Source: Verrucomicrobiota bacterium
GTDB taxonomy: Bacteria > Verrucomicrobiota > Verrucomicrobiia > Opitutales > Opitutaceae
Direction: 5' to 3'
DNA: 64,000 nucleotides
Assembly (NCBI GenBank): GCA_023428905.1
Contig: JAEYWP010000024.1
Coordinates: forward strand, 62,001-126,000
Part shown: piece after piece, positions 32,973-41,466 of the stretch
Layout of the letters: the number at the start of each line of letters is the position of its first letter
How positions within the stretch are numbered: position 1 is the stretch's first letter
Made by a program: the position numbers and the translations under genes
The notes under the pieces: generated by a model
What the model saw: only the letters and a program-made list of their open reading frames with translations
The model's database searches: none
Told to the model about the DNA's origin: nothing

Positions 32973-34967
32973 ATGGAGCGGCACGGCGCATTTTTATCGG
33001 CGATCCGGCAGAACCTACCCCGCGGCGTCTTCCCCCGTCTCGGCACCCTCGCGAGCCTGGGCGTTTTGGTCTGCAATGCGGCGGCGCAGGAGACCGGCGT
33101 CGAACGACTTCGCCAGTTGTCGATCGAGGAATTGATGGAGATGGAGGTCACCTCCGTATCCAGGGCGCCAATTCCCCTGAGAAAGGCACCCTCCGCCCTT
33201 CAGGTGATCACGCAGTGGGAGATCCGGCGGGCGGGGGCGACGAGCCTTCCCGAGGCACTTCGGCTGGCCAGCAATCTGCACGTCGCGCGCAAGAACACGC
33301 ACGACTGGGGCATCAGCGCCCGCGGTTTCAACACCGAACTCGGCAACAAGCTGCTGGTGCTGATGGATGGGCGGGTCGTCTATACTCCGCTTTGGTCCGG
33401 GGTGCGTTGGGACGTACAGGATACGCTTCTCGAGGATATCGACCGGATCGAGGTGATCAGTGGTCCAGGCGCGTCGATCTGGGGCGCGAATGCCGTGAAC
33501 GGCGTGATCAATATCCTGACGCGCCCCGCCTCAGCCACCCAGGGCGTTTACGCCGAGGCGGGGCTGGGCGACCAGTTGGAACGGTTTGGTGCTGTCCGTT
33601 TCGGCGCGACGGCGGCGCCCGGTGTCGCATTTCGCGTGTATGCCAAACATGTCGAGCGTGACGACGAGTTCACCGCGAGCGGGCCGGCGGGCGACGCGAC
33701 CGAGCTTTCGCAAATCGGATTTCGGGTGGATGCCGAGCGGAACGGCGCCGGCCTGCTGACGCTGCAAGGGGACTATTACCGCGGTGACGAAGGGGTGATC
33801 AGCGGAGGAGTGGGGCGCGTGGAGGGCGGCAATCTCCTGGGACGCTGGACAAAGGTCCTGAGCCCCGGATCGGAAGTCTCGGTTCAGGCCTACTACGACC
33901 GGGCCACCTTTAGGCTCCCCACGGCAGCATCGCTCGGGGCCGGGCCCGGTGTCTTCACCGATGATCTGTCCACCTACGACGTCGACCTGCAACACCGGCT
34001 CACCCGCTGGGAGAATCACGCGCTGACCTGGGGACTGGGCTACCGTTCAATCCAGAACCGCACGACGGCGTCGCCTTCGCTAGGGTTTGATCCGGCGCGG
34101 ACGCGCCACGCGCTCTACACGGCTTTCGTGCAGGACCAGATTCGGCTCGGGCCGACGCGCACCCTGACACTGGGCAGCAAGCTGGAGCACACACACTACA
34201 CGGGTTGGGAGGTGGAGCCCACGGTGCGTCTTCACCAGGATTTGGGCGGCGCGAACTCCGTCTGGGCGGCCGTGTCGAGGGCGGTGCGGACACCTTCGCG
34301 ACTTGACCGCGACGTGAGACAGCCCAGCGACGGTTTTCCCGTGCTCCGGGGAGGCGCTGACTACCGGTCCGAAACAGTGGTGGCATATGAGGCGGGGCTT
34401 CGCGGGGGGATCAACCACCGGCTGACGGGATCCCTTTCCGTATTCTATAATCACTACAGCGACCTGCGGAGCATTGCGCCGTCGGCCCAGGGCGGGCTTC
34501 CCCTGGTGATCGGCAATGACCTGCAGGGGGACAGCCACGGCCTCGAGTTTTCTTTCGACCTCGATCTGGTGGCCGGCTGGCGGTTTCACGGCGGTTACAC
34601 CTTCCTGGAGACCGATCTTGAGGTCCGTCGCGGCGGATCGGACATCAACAATGCCCTCAACGAGACGGCGGATCCCCGTCACCAGTTCTCTCTCGGTACG
34701 TCCGTGAATCCGTCGGCCCGAACGGAGGTCGACCTGCAATACCGGTGGGTCGACGACCTTGAGATCAACAACGGGGGAAGGGCGGAGCGACTCCCGGGGT
34801 ATGGGGAGTTGAACGCCCGTGTTGCTTTTCGCCTCAGTCGAAGTCTCACGCTCTCCCTGGTCGGCCAGAATCTGCTCGACGCTCAACACCTCGAAATGGC
34901 GGTGCAAGACCAGCCACGGGTGGAGATCAAACGCAGCGTTTTCGTGAAGCTGGCCTGGCGCCATTAA
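32973..34967 (+). CDS. TonB-dependent receptor, BtuB/vitamin-type plug
   Basis: A 664-residue receptor. ATG 32973 is preferred over GTG 32967. A signal peptide (RLGTLASLGVLVCNAAAQ) is followed by LSIEELMEMEVTSVSR, the N-terminal motif of the smaller TBDTs near BtuB and CirA. The plug shows LPEALRLASNLHVARKN, ISARGFNTELGNKLLVLMDG and IDRIEVISGPGASIWGANA. The barrel is short (about 480 residues) and ends VFVKLAWRH, with a terminal His rather than the usual aromatic. Candidate ligands are cobalamin, catecholate siderophores or other metal complexes. The AraC regulator gene follows 136 bases downstream on the same strand. Confidence 0.9.
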   Translation: MERHGAFLSAIRQNLPRGVFPRLGTLASLGVLVCNAAAQETGVERLRQLSIEELMEMEVTSVSRAPIPLRKAPSALQVITQWEIRRAGATSLPEALRLASNLHVARKNTHDWGISARGFNTELGNKLLVLMDGRVVYTPLWSGVRWDVQDTLLEDIDRIEVISGPGASIWGANAVNGVINILTRPASATQGVYAEAGLGDQLERFGAVRFGATAAPGVAFRVYAKHVERDDEFTASGPAGDATELSQIGFRVDAERNGAGLLTLQGDYYRGDEGVISGGVGRVEGGNLLGRWTKVLSPGSEVSVQAYYDRATFRLPTAASLGAGPGVFTDDLSTYDVDLQHRLTRWENHALTWGLGYRSIQNRTTASPSLGFDPARTRHALYTAFVQDQIRLGPTRTLTLGSKLEHTHYTGWEVEPTVRLHQDLGGANSVWAAVSRAVRTPSRLDRDVRQPSDGFPVLRGGADYRSETVVAYEAGLRGGINHRLTGSLSVFYNHYSDLRSIAPSAQGGLPLVIGNDLQGDSHGLEFSFDLDLVAGWRFHGGYTFLETDLEVRRGGSDINNALNETADPRHQFSLGTSVNPSARTEVDLQYRWVDDLEINNGGRAERLPGYGELNARVAFRLSRSLTLSLVGQNLLDAQHLEMAVQDQPRVEIKRSVFVKLAWRH

Positions 34968-35038
34968 CGTAGGGCCGCGCCCCGAGAGGCCCGGCTTACT
35001 GCTCACGGAGGGCACACGTTTCGGCTTGTCTGCTTCTG

Positions 35039-35053
35039 TGAGATCGAATCTCA
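35039..35053. promoter_or_regulatory. Palindrome TGAGAT-CGA-ATCTCA before the araC-like gene
   Basis: Perfect 6-base arms with a 3-base spacer lie 51 bases before ATG 35104. This is the only A+T-rich palindrome in the 136-base gap between the TBDT stop and the regulator start. It does not match the Fur box. Autoregulation or control by another dimeric regulator is possible. Confidence 0.4.
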
Positions 35054-35103
35054 GTTGTGCGCTTGAACGCTCGTTTCACCCTTTCCGTTGATCTACGCGC
35101 CCG

Positions 35104-36141
35104 ATGAACAAGGGGGCCTGCCGTCGTGGTGTCGTTGCGTGCGGGGGTGGCGTTTCCTTGGAGCACACGCATGAGGGTCAGGACGTTAAGCCATTTACGG
35201 AGGTGGAGGTCTGGAAGCAATTCGACCAGGGCTGGCGTCAGCTCGGGGGAAATTTTCATGAGGCGGGCTTTAGCGTGGAGTGGCACCGTTTTAGGTCACT
35301 CGCGGAGTTTGATTGGACCGCGTCGTATCATCCCTCTGGCCTCGAGGTCTGCCTCAATCTCGCTGGTTCGGGGCGGGTCTCCGGCAGGACGGGGGATTGG
35401 GACATCGGGCCCACCTGCGTGGGTTACTATTTTCAACACGAAGACCGCCTCCAAGGGGTGCGTCGCGCCGCGGAGACGCACGAGTTTGTGACCATCGAGT
35501 TTTCCAGGCCCTATCTGGAGCGCCTCGTGGCGGACGCCTCTTCCGGCTTACCGGCCGGGGTGCGTGCTTTTCTTCAGGGCGAGTCTACGAGTGGCGTATC
35601 CACGGGCACACGGCTGTCGTCGCCACAGCAGCAACTGGTGAAGGCGTTGGTCGCACCGCCCGTCCCAACGTCGGCTCGCACGCTCTGGTACCAGGCAAAG
35701 GCGCTGGAGGTGGCCGCCACCGTGCTTTTTCCAGAAGCGGAGCCGCCCGATCTCTTCTGCCGGCGCCACAAGCGCCAGAATGCGGAGCGAGTCGAACGTG
35801 TGCTGCTGCTCCTGCGCGAGCACCTCGCCGAACCGCCCTCGCTCGAGGAGATCGGGAGGCGTGTCGGCTGCAGCCACTTTTACCTCAGCCGGATTTTCTC
35901 CCAGGAAATGGGGTGCGGGATTTTTCAATACCTGCGGCGATTGCGGATGGAGCGCGCAGCGGAACTCCTGAAGGGCGGCGGCTTGAACGTCACCGAGGTG
36001 GCGATGGAAGTCGGCTATTCCAGCCCGAGCCATTTCAGCACGGCGTTCCACGAGACCTTCGGCTGCTGCCCCGGTTTGTATCCACTCGCCCCTGCGGTGA
36101 AGCAGCGCTGTCCCTCCTTCCGAGGTTCGACCGCAGAGTAG
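35104..36141 (+). CDS. AraC-family regulator, PchR-like
   Basis: A 345-residue regulator. The N-terminal part (about 30-215) has LEVCLNLAGSGRVSGRTGDW and VGYYFQHEDRLQGVRR, the layout of PchR-type regulators that sense a ferric siderophore. The AraC DNA-binding domain (about 235-335) has both helix-turn-helices: PPSLEEIGRRVGCSHFYLSR and NVTEVAMEVGYSSPSHFSTA. It sits between TBDT genes and directly before the DUF4198/TBDT/DUF3649/PepSY/DUF3325 set, the usual neighbourhood for PchR-like activators in other bacteria. It should induce those genes when the cognate iron complex is present. The first 25 residues look like extension; a later start cannot be excluded. Confidence 0.9.
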   Translation: MNKGACRRGVVACGGGVSLEHTHEGQDVKPFTEVEVWKQFDQGWRQLGGNFHEAGFSVEWHRFRSLAEFDWTASYHPSGLEVCLNLAGSGRVSGRTGDWDIGPTCVGYYFQHEDRLQGVRRAAETHEFVTIEFSRPYLERLVADASSGLPAGVRAFLQGESTSGVSTGTRLSSPQQQLVKALVAPPVPTSARTLWYQAKALEVAATVLFPEAEPPDLFCRRHKRQNAERVERVLLLLREHLAEPPSLEEIGRRVGCSHFYLSRIFSQEMGCGIFQYLRRLRMERAAELLKGGGLNVTEVAMEVGYSSPSHFSTAFHETFGCCPGLYPLAPAVKQRCPSFRGSTAE

Positions 36142-36236
36142 CGCGACGCGGCTGAGCCGCAGTTGGCAAGCTCCCGACAGAAAAGAGCAAGGAGGCGAAG
36201 GCGGGGCACGGACATTTTCCGTACGCTTCCCCTTCC

Positions 36237-36860
36237 ATGAAGCGTATCCTCTCTCTTTTGGCCGCTACGGTCCTCCTCGCCTCGTTCGCGCACGCACATT
36301 TTGTCTGGCTGGAGCGTGATGACCGTGGCCCAGCCGCTTTCTTCGGCGAGTGGCAGGCGAGGGTCCGCGAGACCGAGGAAGGTTACCTGAAGCTCATCGC
36401 TTCGCCCCGGGCGTTTTCCTCCACCGGTGCCCCCCTTCAGGTCACCCGCGGTCAGGATCGTCTCCGGATCGAGGATGCCCCCGGCGACCTGCGCCTCACC
36501 GACACCTACCTCGGTGAAAAAGGAAAACAGCTCTCATATTACCAGGCTCGGCTGGGCCGCACGGAAACGGTTGCAAAGCTCGACCTGGAATTGGTGCCGC
36601 AGTCGGCCGGAAGCAATCGCTTCACCCTGTTTTTGAGGGGCACACCCCTGCCCGCCACGGACGTGACGCTCTACACGAGCACGGGATGGAACCGCACGTT
36701 CCGCACCGATGCAGCGGGTGTGGTGGAAATCGAAACGCCCTGGGCGGGGCCCGCCGTGATCGAGGTCGTGCACACCGAGACGATGCCGGGCGAGAAGGAC
36801 GGCCGCGCCTACGAAACCGTGCGCCACGTCTTCAGCCTCTCGTTCGCGGTTGGACGCTGA
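36237..36860 (+). CDS. DUF4198 (NikM-like) periplasmic protein
   Basis: A 207-residue secreted protein. The signal peptide ILSLLAATVLLASFAHA leaves a mature chain beginning HFVWLERD, with His at or next to the N-terminus, the usual start of DUF4198 proteins. A beta-rich body follows, with a C-terminal transthyretin-like segment (LPATDVTLYTSTGW, TDAAGVVEIETPWAGPAVIEV). The family is linked to metal uptake: it occurs beside nickel/cobalt and iron transporters. Here it lies 32 bases before a siderophore-type receptor gene and downstream of the PchR-like regulator, so a periplasmic metal-handling role is inferred. The family is still poorly characterised biochemically. Confidence 0.87.
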   Translation: MKRILSLLAATVLLASFAHAHFVWLERDDRGPAAFFGEWQARVRETEEGYLKLIASPRAFSSTGAPLQVTRGQDRLRIEDAPGDLRLTDTYLGEKGKQLSYYQARLGRTETVAKLDLELVPQSAGSNRFTLFLRGTPLPATDVTLYTSTGWNRTFRTDAAGVVEIETPWAGPAVIEVVHTETMPGEKDGRAYETVRHVFSLSFAVGR

Positions 36861-36892
36861 GCGACGACGATCGCAGCCCCTGTCGTATTTCC

Positions 36893-39064
36893 ATGACTAC
36901 AACGTTCCGCTTCACGTCGCCGGCCCGCGCCGGTCTCGTTTATCTTGCGGCCGGACTCGCCGGCACCGCTCCCGCCTTTTCGGAGGACCTGGCTTTTGCC
37001 AGTGGAGAGGTTCAGCACCTCGACCGCTTCGAAGTCAATGGCGACGGCAGTGGCGCAACCCTTCCCAGCCGCACCTCCACCCGGCTGCCCCTCACGATTC
37101 GTGAGACGCCCCAGGCGGTGACGTCGATCGGGCGCCTCCGCATGGACCAGGAGATGCTCTTCAGCATCAATGACGTGATGCAGAGCGTGACGGGGGTGCA
37201 TACGTCCTTCTACGACTCGCAGCGCCCGCTTTATTTCGCGCGCGGCTTCCAGATCACCGACTTCCAGGTCGACGGCGTCCCGTCCTACAGCGGATCGACC
37301 AACCAGGAATACGACACCGCCCTGTACGAGCGGGTCGAGGTGATCCGTGGGGCCAACGGTCTTCTCAGCGGAGCCGGTGTTCCCTCGGCCACGGTCAACC
37401 TGACACGCAAACGGCCTGGCCGGGACCTGGCTCTCGCCGCTCGCGCCACCGTCGGCTCCTGGGACTATTTGCGCGGCGAGGTCGACGCCCAGGTGCCTCT
37501 CTCCAGGTCCGGCGCGGTGCGCAGCCGCTTTGTGCTGGCCGCCCAGGATCGCGAGAGTTACCGCGACCGTTACGAAGACCAGAAGACCGCGTGGCTCGGG
37601 ACCTTTGAGGCCGACCTCACGCCCACCACGGTCTTGAACGCCGGATACCAGTTCCAGGAGAACGATCCGACCGCCCCGCTCTGGGGGGTGATCCCACGTT
37701 TCGCCGCGGACGGCTCGCTCGCGCACCTTCCGCGCTCCACCAATTTCTCCACCAACTGGACGGAGTGGTCTCGTGAATCCGGCACCGCCTTCGCTTCGAT
37801 CGACCAGAAAGTGGGGGAGGACTGGACGCTGCGCGCCGTCTATAACCGCACCGAGGGCGACACCTACAGCCTGCGCGTTTACGCCTCCGGTTTTCCAGAT
37901 GCCGCGACGGGTCGCGGACTGTACCTGCTCGGCGGCGTCGGTGAAACCAACGACGTGCGGGAGAACGTCGACCTCTATGCCTCCGGCAAACTCAAGCTGC
38001 TCGGCCGCGAACACGACCTCGTCCTGGGCTGGAACTGGAACCGCATCGACGCGGATTCTCCCACGTATGCCTCGATCGCGGCCTGGCGCTATGACATCCC
38101 GGACTATCGGGTCTTCGATGGCGAGGCGCCACGCCCGAACCTCGCCAAGACCGGCGCACGCCGCGTTTCCATCACCGACCAGAGCGGACTCTACGGGTCC
38201 CTTCGCGTACGCGTCACCGATCCGCTCTCCGTCATCGCCGGGGCGCGCCTGAGCGCCTGGGAGACACGTACCGACAACTTTAATACGTCTGGTGCATTCA
38301 CCGGTGCCACCGGCGCCTATGAGGTAAAAAACGAGGTCACTCCGTACCTGGGCGCGGTCTATGACCTGAGCCGGGTCTGGTCCGCCTACGCCAGCTACAC
38401 AGACGTGTTTCGTCCCCAGAACTACCGGGACAAGGACAATTCCCTGCTTTCACCCGTCCTCGGGACCAACCTTGAGGGAGGGGTAAAGGCGGAGTTCTTC
38501 GCGGGACGCTTTCAAGTCTCCCTGAGCGTGTTTGAGACGGAGCAGGACAACTACGCCGTGCGCGACATGACCCAGCCGGAAAATTCGTTGCCGGACGGCA
38601 GCTCCGCCTACGTGGGGGTCGACGGTACCAAGAGTCACGGTGTCGAGGTTGAGCTCACCGGTTACGTGACCCCCGGGTGGACGGTGAATTTCGGGTATGC
38701 GAATGTGAATACAAAGCGTCATACGCTCGATCTGACCTATGCCAACGTGCCGGAGCACACCCTGCAGTTCTCCACCCACTACCAGCTCCCGGGCGTGCTC
38801 GAACGGCTTTCCGTCGGAGCAGGCGTAAACTGGCAGGGCAGGGCGGTCGGCTACGGGATTTCGCATCCCACCCTTGGGCGGGTGACGGTGGAGCAGGGTG
38901 ACTTCGCCCTGGTGAACCTTTTTGCCAACTACCGGTTCACCGAACACCTCTCCGCCGGCCTCAGCGTCCGCAACGCCCTGGATCGCAGCTACTGGGCGAC
39001 GCTGGACTACCCGAACTATGGAGAGCCGCGCAACGTCAGCGTGTCGTTGCGTTGGAACTACTGA
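36893..39064 (+). CDS. TonB-dependent ferric-siderophore receptor, FhuE/FpvA-like
   Basis: A 723-residue receptor with signal peptide (AGLVYLAAGLAGTAPAFSE). The plug reads TIRETPQAVTSIGRLRMDQ, NDVMQSVTGVHTSFYDSQRP, YFARGFQITDFQVDGVPSY and YERVEVIRGANGLLSGAG, closely the pattern of hydroxamate/coprogen and pyoverdine receptors. The barrel ends NVSVSLRWNY with a terminal aromatic. It is the only TBDT in the window directly joined to accessory iron-uptake genes: DUF3649 begins 10 bases downstream, then PepSY and DUF3325. It should take a ferric hydroxamate-type siderophore across the outer membrane. No siderophore biosynthesis genes are present, so xenosiderophore use is possible. Confidence 0.92.
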   Translation: MTTTFRFTSPARAGLVYLAAGLAGTAPAFSEDLAFASGEVQHLDRFEVNGDGSGATLPSRTSTRLPLTIRETPQAVTSIGRLRMDQEMLFSINDVMQSVTGVHTSFYDSQRPLYFARGFQITDFQVDGVPSYSGSTNQEYDTALYERVEVIRGANGLLSGAGVPSATVNLTRKRPGRDLALAARATVGSWDYLRGEVDAQVPLSRSGAVRSRFVLAAQDRESYRDRYEDQKTAWLGTFEADLTPTTVLNAGYQFQENDPTAPLWGVIPRFAADGSLAHLPRSTNFSTNWTEWSRESGTAFASIDQKVGEDWTLRAVYNRTEGDTYSLRVYASGFPDAATGRGLYLLGGVGETNDVRENVDLYASGKLKLLGREHDLVLGWNWNRIDADSPTYASIAAWRYDIPDYRVFDGEAPRPNLAKTGARRVSITDQSGLYGSLRVRVTDPLSVIAGARLSAWETRTDNFNTSGAFTGATGAYEVKNEVTPYLGAVYDLSRVWSAYASYTDVFRPQNYRDKDNSLLSPVLGTNLEGGVKAEFFAGRFQVSLSVFETEQDNYAVRDMTQPENSLPDGSSAYVGVDGTKSHGVEVELTGYVTPGWTVNFGYANVNTKRHTLDLTYANVPEHTLQFSTHYQLPGVLERLSVGAGVNWQGRAVGYGISHPTLGRVTVEQGDFALVNLFANYRFTEHLSAGLSVRNALDRSYWATLDYPNYGEPRNVSVSLRWNY

Positions 39065-39074
39065 GCCCCTCCCT

Positions 39075-39413
39075 ATGCCGCCCACCCGAATGGAAACGCC
39101 ATGTGCCCGCAGCCGCGGAAACGGACGGCACACGCGAACCGCCGCCTACCGTCTGGGAGTGGCGTCGCGCGTGATGGCCGCGGTGCTCGGGGGTTATCTC
39201 CTCGCAGCCCTGTGCAGCGTCTCACTGGCCCTGGCGATGGGCCAGCCGTCGGGCGAGGCCGCCCATTTCGGGATTCTTCCCAGTTTCCTCGTCTGGGCGG
39301 GGGCGGTGGTGTGGGTCTTTGCCGCCGCCTCCGCCACGCGCGCCTGGGCGGGTGTGACGGTGCCTGCCCTGGTGATCGCGGGGATGATTCTGATCCAGAC
39401 CAACGGACGATGA
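39075..39413 (+). CDS. DUF3649-like small membrane protein of iron uptake
   Basis: A 112-residue protein, or 107 if ATG 39090 is used. A basic N-terminus (about 25 residues) is followed by three hydrophobic helices: VMAAVLGGYLLAALCSVSLALAM, ILPSFLVWAGAVVWVFAA and GVTVPALVIAGMILIQ. Size, topology and position between a ferric-siderophore receptor and a PepSY membrane protein fit DUF3649, which is repeatedly found in this place in Proteobacteria. Its stop overlaps the PepSY start (ATGA), so the two are translationally coupled. Function is not known; help in reductive iron release is a guess. Confidence 0.78.
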   Translation: MPPTRMETPCARSRGNGRHTRTAAYRLGVASRVMAAVLGGYLLAALCSVSLALAMGQPSGEAAHFGILPSFLVWAGAVVWVFAAASATRAWAGVTVPALVIAGMILIQTNGR

Positions 39414-40972
39414 AACGCACCTTCCGTCTTTCCATGGCCTGGTTGCACACCTGGGTGGGCCTTTTGCTCGGCTGGGTGCTCTTCGCCATCTTCGTCACCG
39501 GCACGGCGACGTACTTCAAGGGGGAGATCACGCGCTGGATGCAGCCCGAGATCGCGGGCGGGGTGCAGCCACTGGACGCCGCACGGGTGGCACTGCAGCG
39601 TCTGGAGCAGGTGGCCGCGGACTCTCCGCGCTGGCTGGTTGAGCTCCCGGATGCGCGTACCGCCGCCACCACTCTCTATTGGCAGGCTCCCGGCGCGCGG
39701 CGTTTTTCGAGCGAGGTGATCGATGGAGTGTCGGGCGGGAAGAGCCGGGTGAGGGAGACTCGCGGCGGCGAATTCTTCTATCGTTTTCACTTTCAGCTCC
39801 AGCTCCCGCATCCATGGGGTCGATACCTCGCCGGCGTCGCCGCCATGTTCATGCTGGTGGCGCTCGTTTCGGGGATCTTCACACACCGCCAATTTTTCAA
39901 GGAGTGCTTCACCTTCCGTCCCGGCCGGAATCCCTTCCGCTCCTTCCTCGATGCCCACAACGTCACCGCGGTGCTGGCGCTGCCGTTTTACCTCATGATC
40001 GCCTATTCAGCGTTGGTCATCTTCGGGAGCATGTACATGCCCTGGGCAAAGCGCGTCCTGCAGGAGCGTGAGTCCATGGCAGGTGCGCGCCGCGTCGAGG
40101 CGCGCCCCGGGACGTCTCCGCTCACCGTTCACGCGTCAATGCCGATGGACCAAATCCTGGCGACCGTGGACCGGACCTGGGCGCCGGAGGGACGATCGGC
40201 GAAACGGGTGGAAGTCACCGGACGAATGGGCTCCTCACCACAGATCGTCTTCACCCGGGCTCCCGCGCGCACGGTGGCGATCGGAGGGCGGGAGGAACTG
40301 CGCTTTGATGCGTCCACCGGAGAGCGGGTGCAGACGGAGGTCGCACCGGTGGGGCCGGCCGAACAGATTCACAACACCGTCTACGGTCTCCACCTGGCAC
40401 GGTTTGCACACCTGCCCCTTCGCTGGATGTTTTTTGTGATGGGCGTGATGGGCACCGCGTTGATCGGCACCGGGCTGATCCTTTGGACCGTAAAGCGACG
40501 TGGGAAAGCGGTGACGCCGGGCAAAGCGGGATGGGGGCAAGCGGTGGTCGAGCGGTTGAATGTCGCAACGATTGCCGGCATCTTTGTCGCGATCGGTGCC
40601 TTCTTCTGGGGCAACCGGCTTCTTCCTGTCGGGTTCGCGGATCGTGGCGACACAGAGGTGTACCTTTTCCTCGGTGCCTGGGGCGTGGCGCTGGTGCACG
40701 CGAGTGTGCGCCCCGTGCTGGCCGCATGGCGCGAGCAACTCTGGGCGGCCGCTGCGCTCCTGGCGTCGATCCCGCTTGTGGATGCCCTGAGCGGACCGTT
40801 CCTGCGACGAGCGCTGGTTTCGGGAAACGGCGCCTACCTTGGCTTTCTCGCGACGGTGGTCACGCTGGGACTTCTCCTCGCCTGTGGCGCGACACGTGTT
40901 CCGCGGCAGTGGGCGCGTCCGGCGAAGCCGCAACCCGCGACCGCTCGCATCCTGGAAGGAGCCAGCCAATGA
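39410..40972 (+). CDS. PepSY-associated transmembrane protein, probable ferric-siderophore reductase
   Basis: A 520-residue inner-membrane protein. The opening RLSMAWLHTWVGLLLGWVLF is the PepSY_TM signature. Large periplasmic segments (about 45-145 and 220-335) flank further helices: YLAGVAAMFMLVALVSGIF, ALPFYLMIAYSALVIFGSMY, WMFFVMGVMGTALIGTGLIL, and four more near the C-terminus. Conserved histidines in or beside helices (HTWVG, FHFQLQLPHPWG, HNTVYGLHLARF) could ligate haem. Relatives (PiuB, FsrB-type) are proposed to reduce ferric siderophores in the periplasm. Coupled by ATGA overlaps both to the DUF3649 gene before and the DUF3325 gene after. Confidence 0.88.
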   Translation: MKRTFRLSMAWLHTWVGLLLGWVLFAIFVTGTATYFKGEITRWMQPEIAGGVQPLDAARVALQRLEQVAADSPRWLVELPDARTAATTLYWQAPGARRFSSEVIDGVSGGKSRVRETRGGEFFYRFHFQLQLPHPWGRYLAGVAAMFMLVALVSGIFTHRQFFKECFTFRPGRNPFRSFLDAHNVTAVLALPFYLMIAYSALVIFGSMYMPWAKRVLQERESMAGARRVEARPGTSPLTVHASMPMDQILATVDRTWAPEGRSAKRVEVTGRMGSSPQIVFTRAPARTVAIGGREELRFDASTGERVQTEVAPVGPAEQIHNTVYGLHLARFAHLPLRWMFFVMGVMGTALIGTGLILWTVKRRGKAVTPGKAGWGQAVVERLNVATIAGIFVAIGAFFWGNRLLPVGFADRGDTEVYLFLGAWGVALVHASVRPVLAAWREQLWAAAALLASIPLVDALSGPFLRRALVSGNGAYLGFLATVVTLGLLLACGATRVPRQWARPAKPQPATARILEGASQ

Positions 40973-41307
40973 CACACGACGGCCCCTGCCTGCTCCTCAC
41001 CTTTGCCGCTCTGGCGTGTCTCGCCGCGTCGATGTCTGCGCATGCTCCGGCGGTGCTGGCGACCCGTGATTCGCGCCGGGCGCGCACCGTCCTCAGGGGG
41101 GGCGGCTGGCTGGGGCTTGTCCTGCTGACCACGCTGTCCTGCACGCGCGTCGGCCCGGCGCTTGGACCCATTTACGTTTTGGCCGCCACCGCGGTAGCGG
41201 GCGTGGGGATCACGTTGCTCGTCACCTACCGGCCGCGCCAGTTGCCACGGTTGGCACTGGGGGCGGCGTGTTGCGCCGGCACCCTGCTGCTCCTTTCCCA
41301 CGGGTGA
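40969..41307 (+). CDS. DUF3325-like small membrane protein
   Basis: A 112-residue protein starting in the PepSY stop (ATGA). It has three or four hydrophobic helices (CLLLTFAALACLAASM, LGLVLLTTLSC, PIYVLAATAVAGVGITLLV, LALGAACCAGTLLLL) and an N-terminal MTHDGP. Size and place as last gene of the receptor-DUF3649-PepSY set fit DUF3325. Known only as an accessory of iron uptake. A 12-base direct repeat overlaps its stop codon; no strong terminator follows. Confidence 0.75.
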   Translation: MTHDGPCLLLTFAALACLAASMSAHAPAVLATRDSRRARTVLRGGGWLGLVLLTTLSCTRVGPALGPIYVLAATAVAGVGITLLVTYRPRQLPRLALGAACCAGTLLLLSHG

Positions 41308-41339
41308 CCCTCGCTGTCTCTGGCCAAGGTGACCCTCGC
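41303..41339. repeat. 12-base direct repeat GGTGACCCTCGC
   Basis: GGTGACCCTCGC at 41303-41314 (over the DUF3325 stop) and at 41328-41339, a 25-base period. It may be a duplication scar or two protein half-sites. It is too short to call a mobile-element footprint. Confidence 0.5.
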
Positions 41340-41466
41340 GCCGGGCGGTCCCGTCCTGGGAATCTCCTTGCGGTGAAAAGCGGATACAGGCACGCCCTCG
41401 TCAGCACGACCCTTGGCCCTCTGCCGCCCTGACGGCGGCGAACGAAGGCGGGGATGTCCAAACCCG

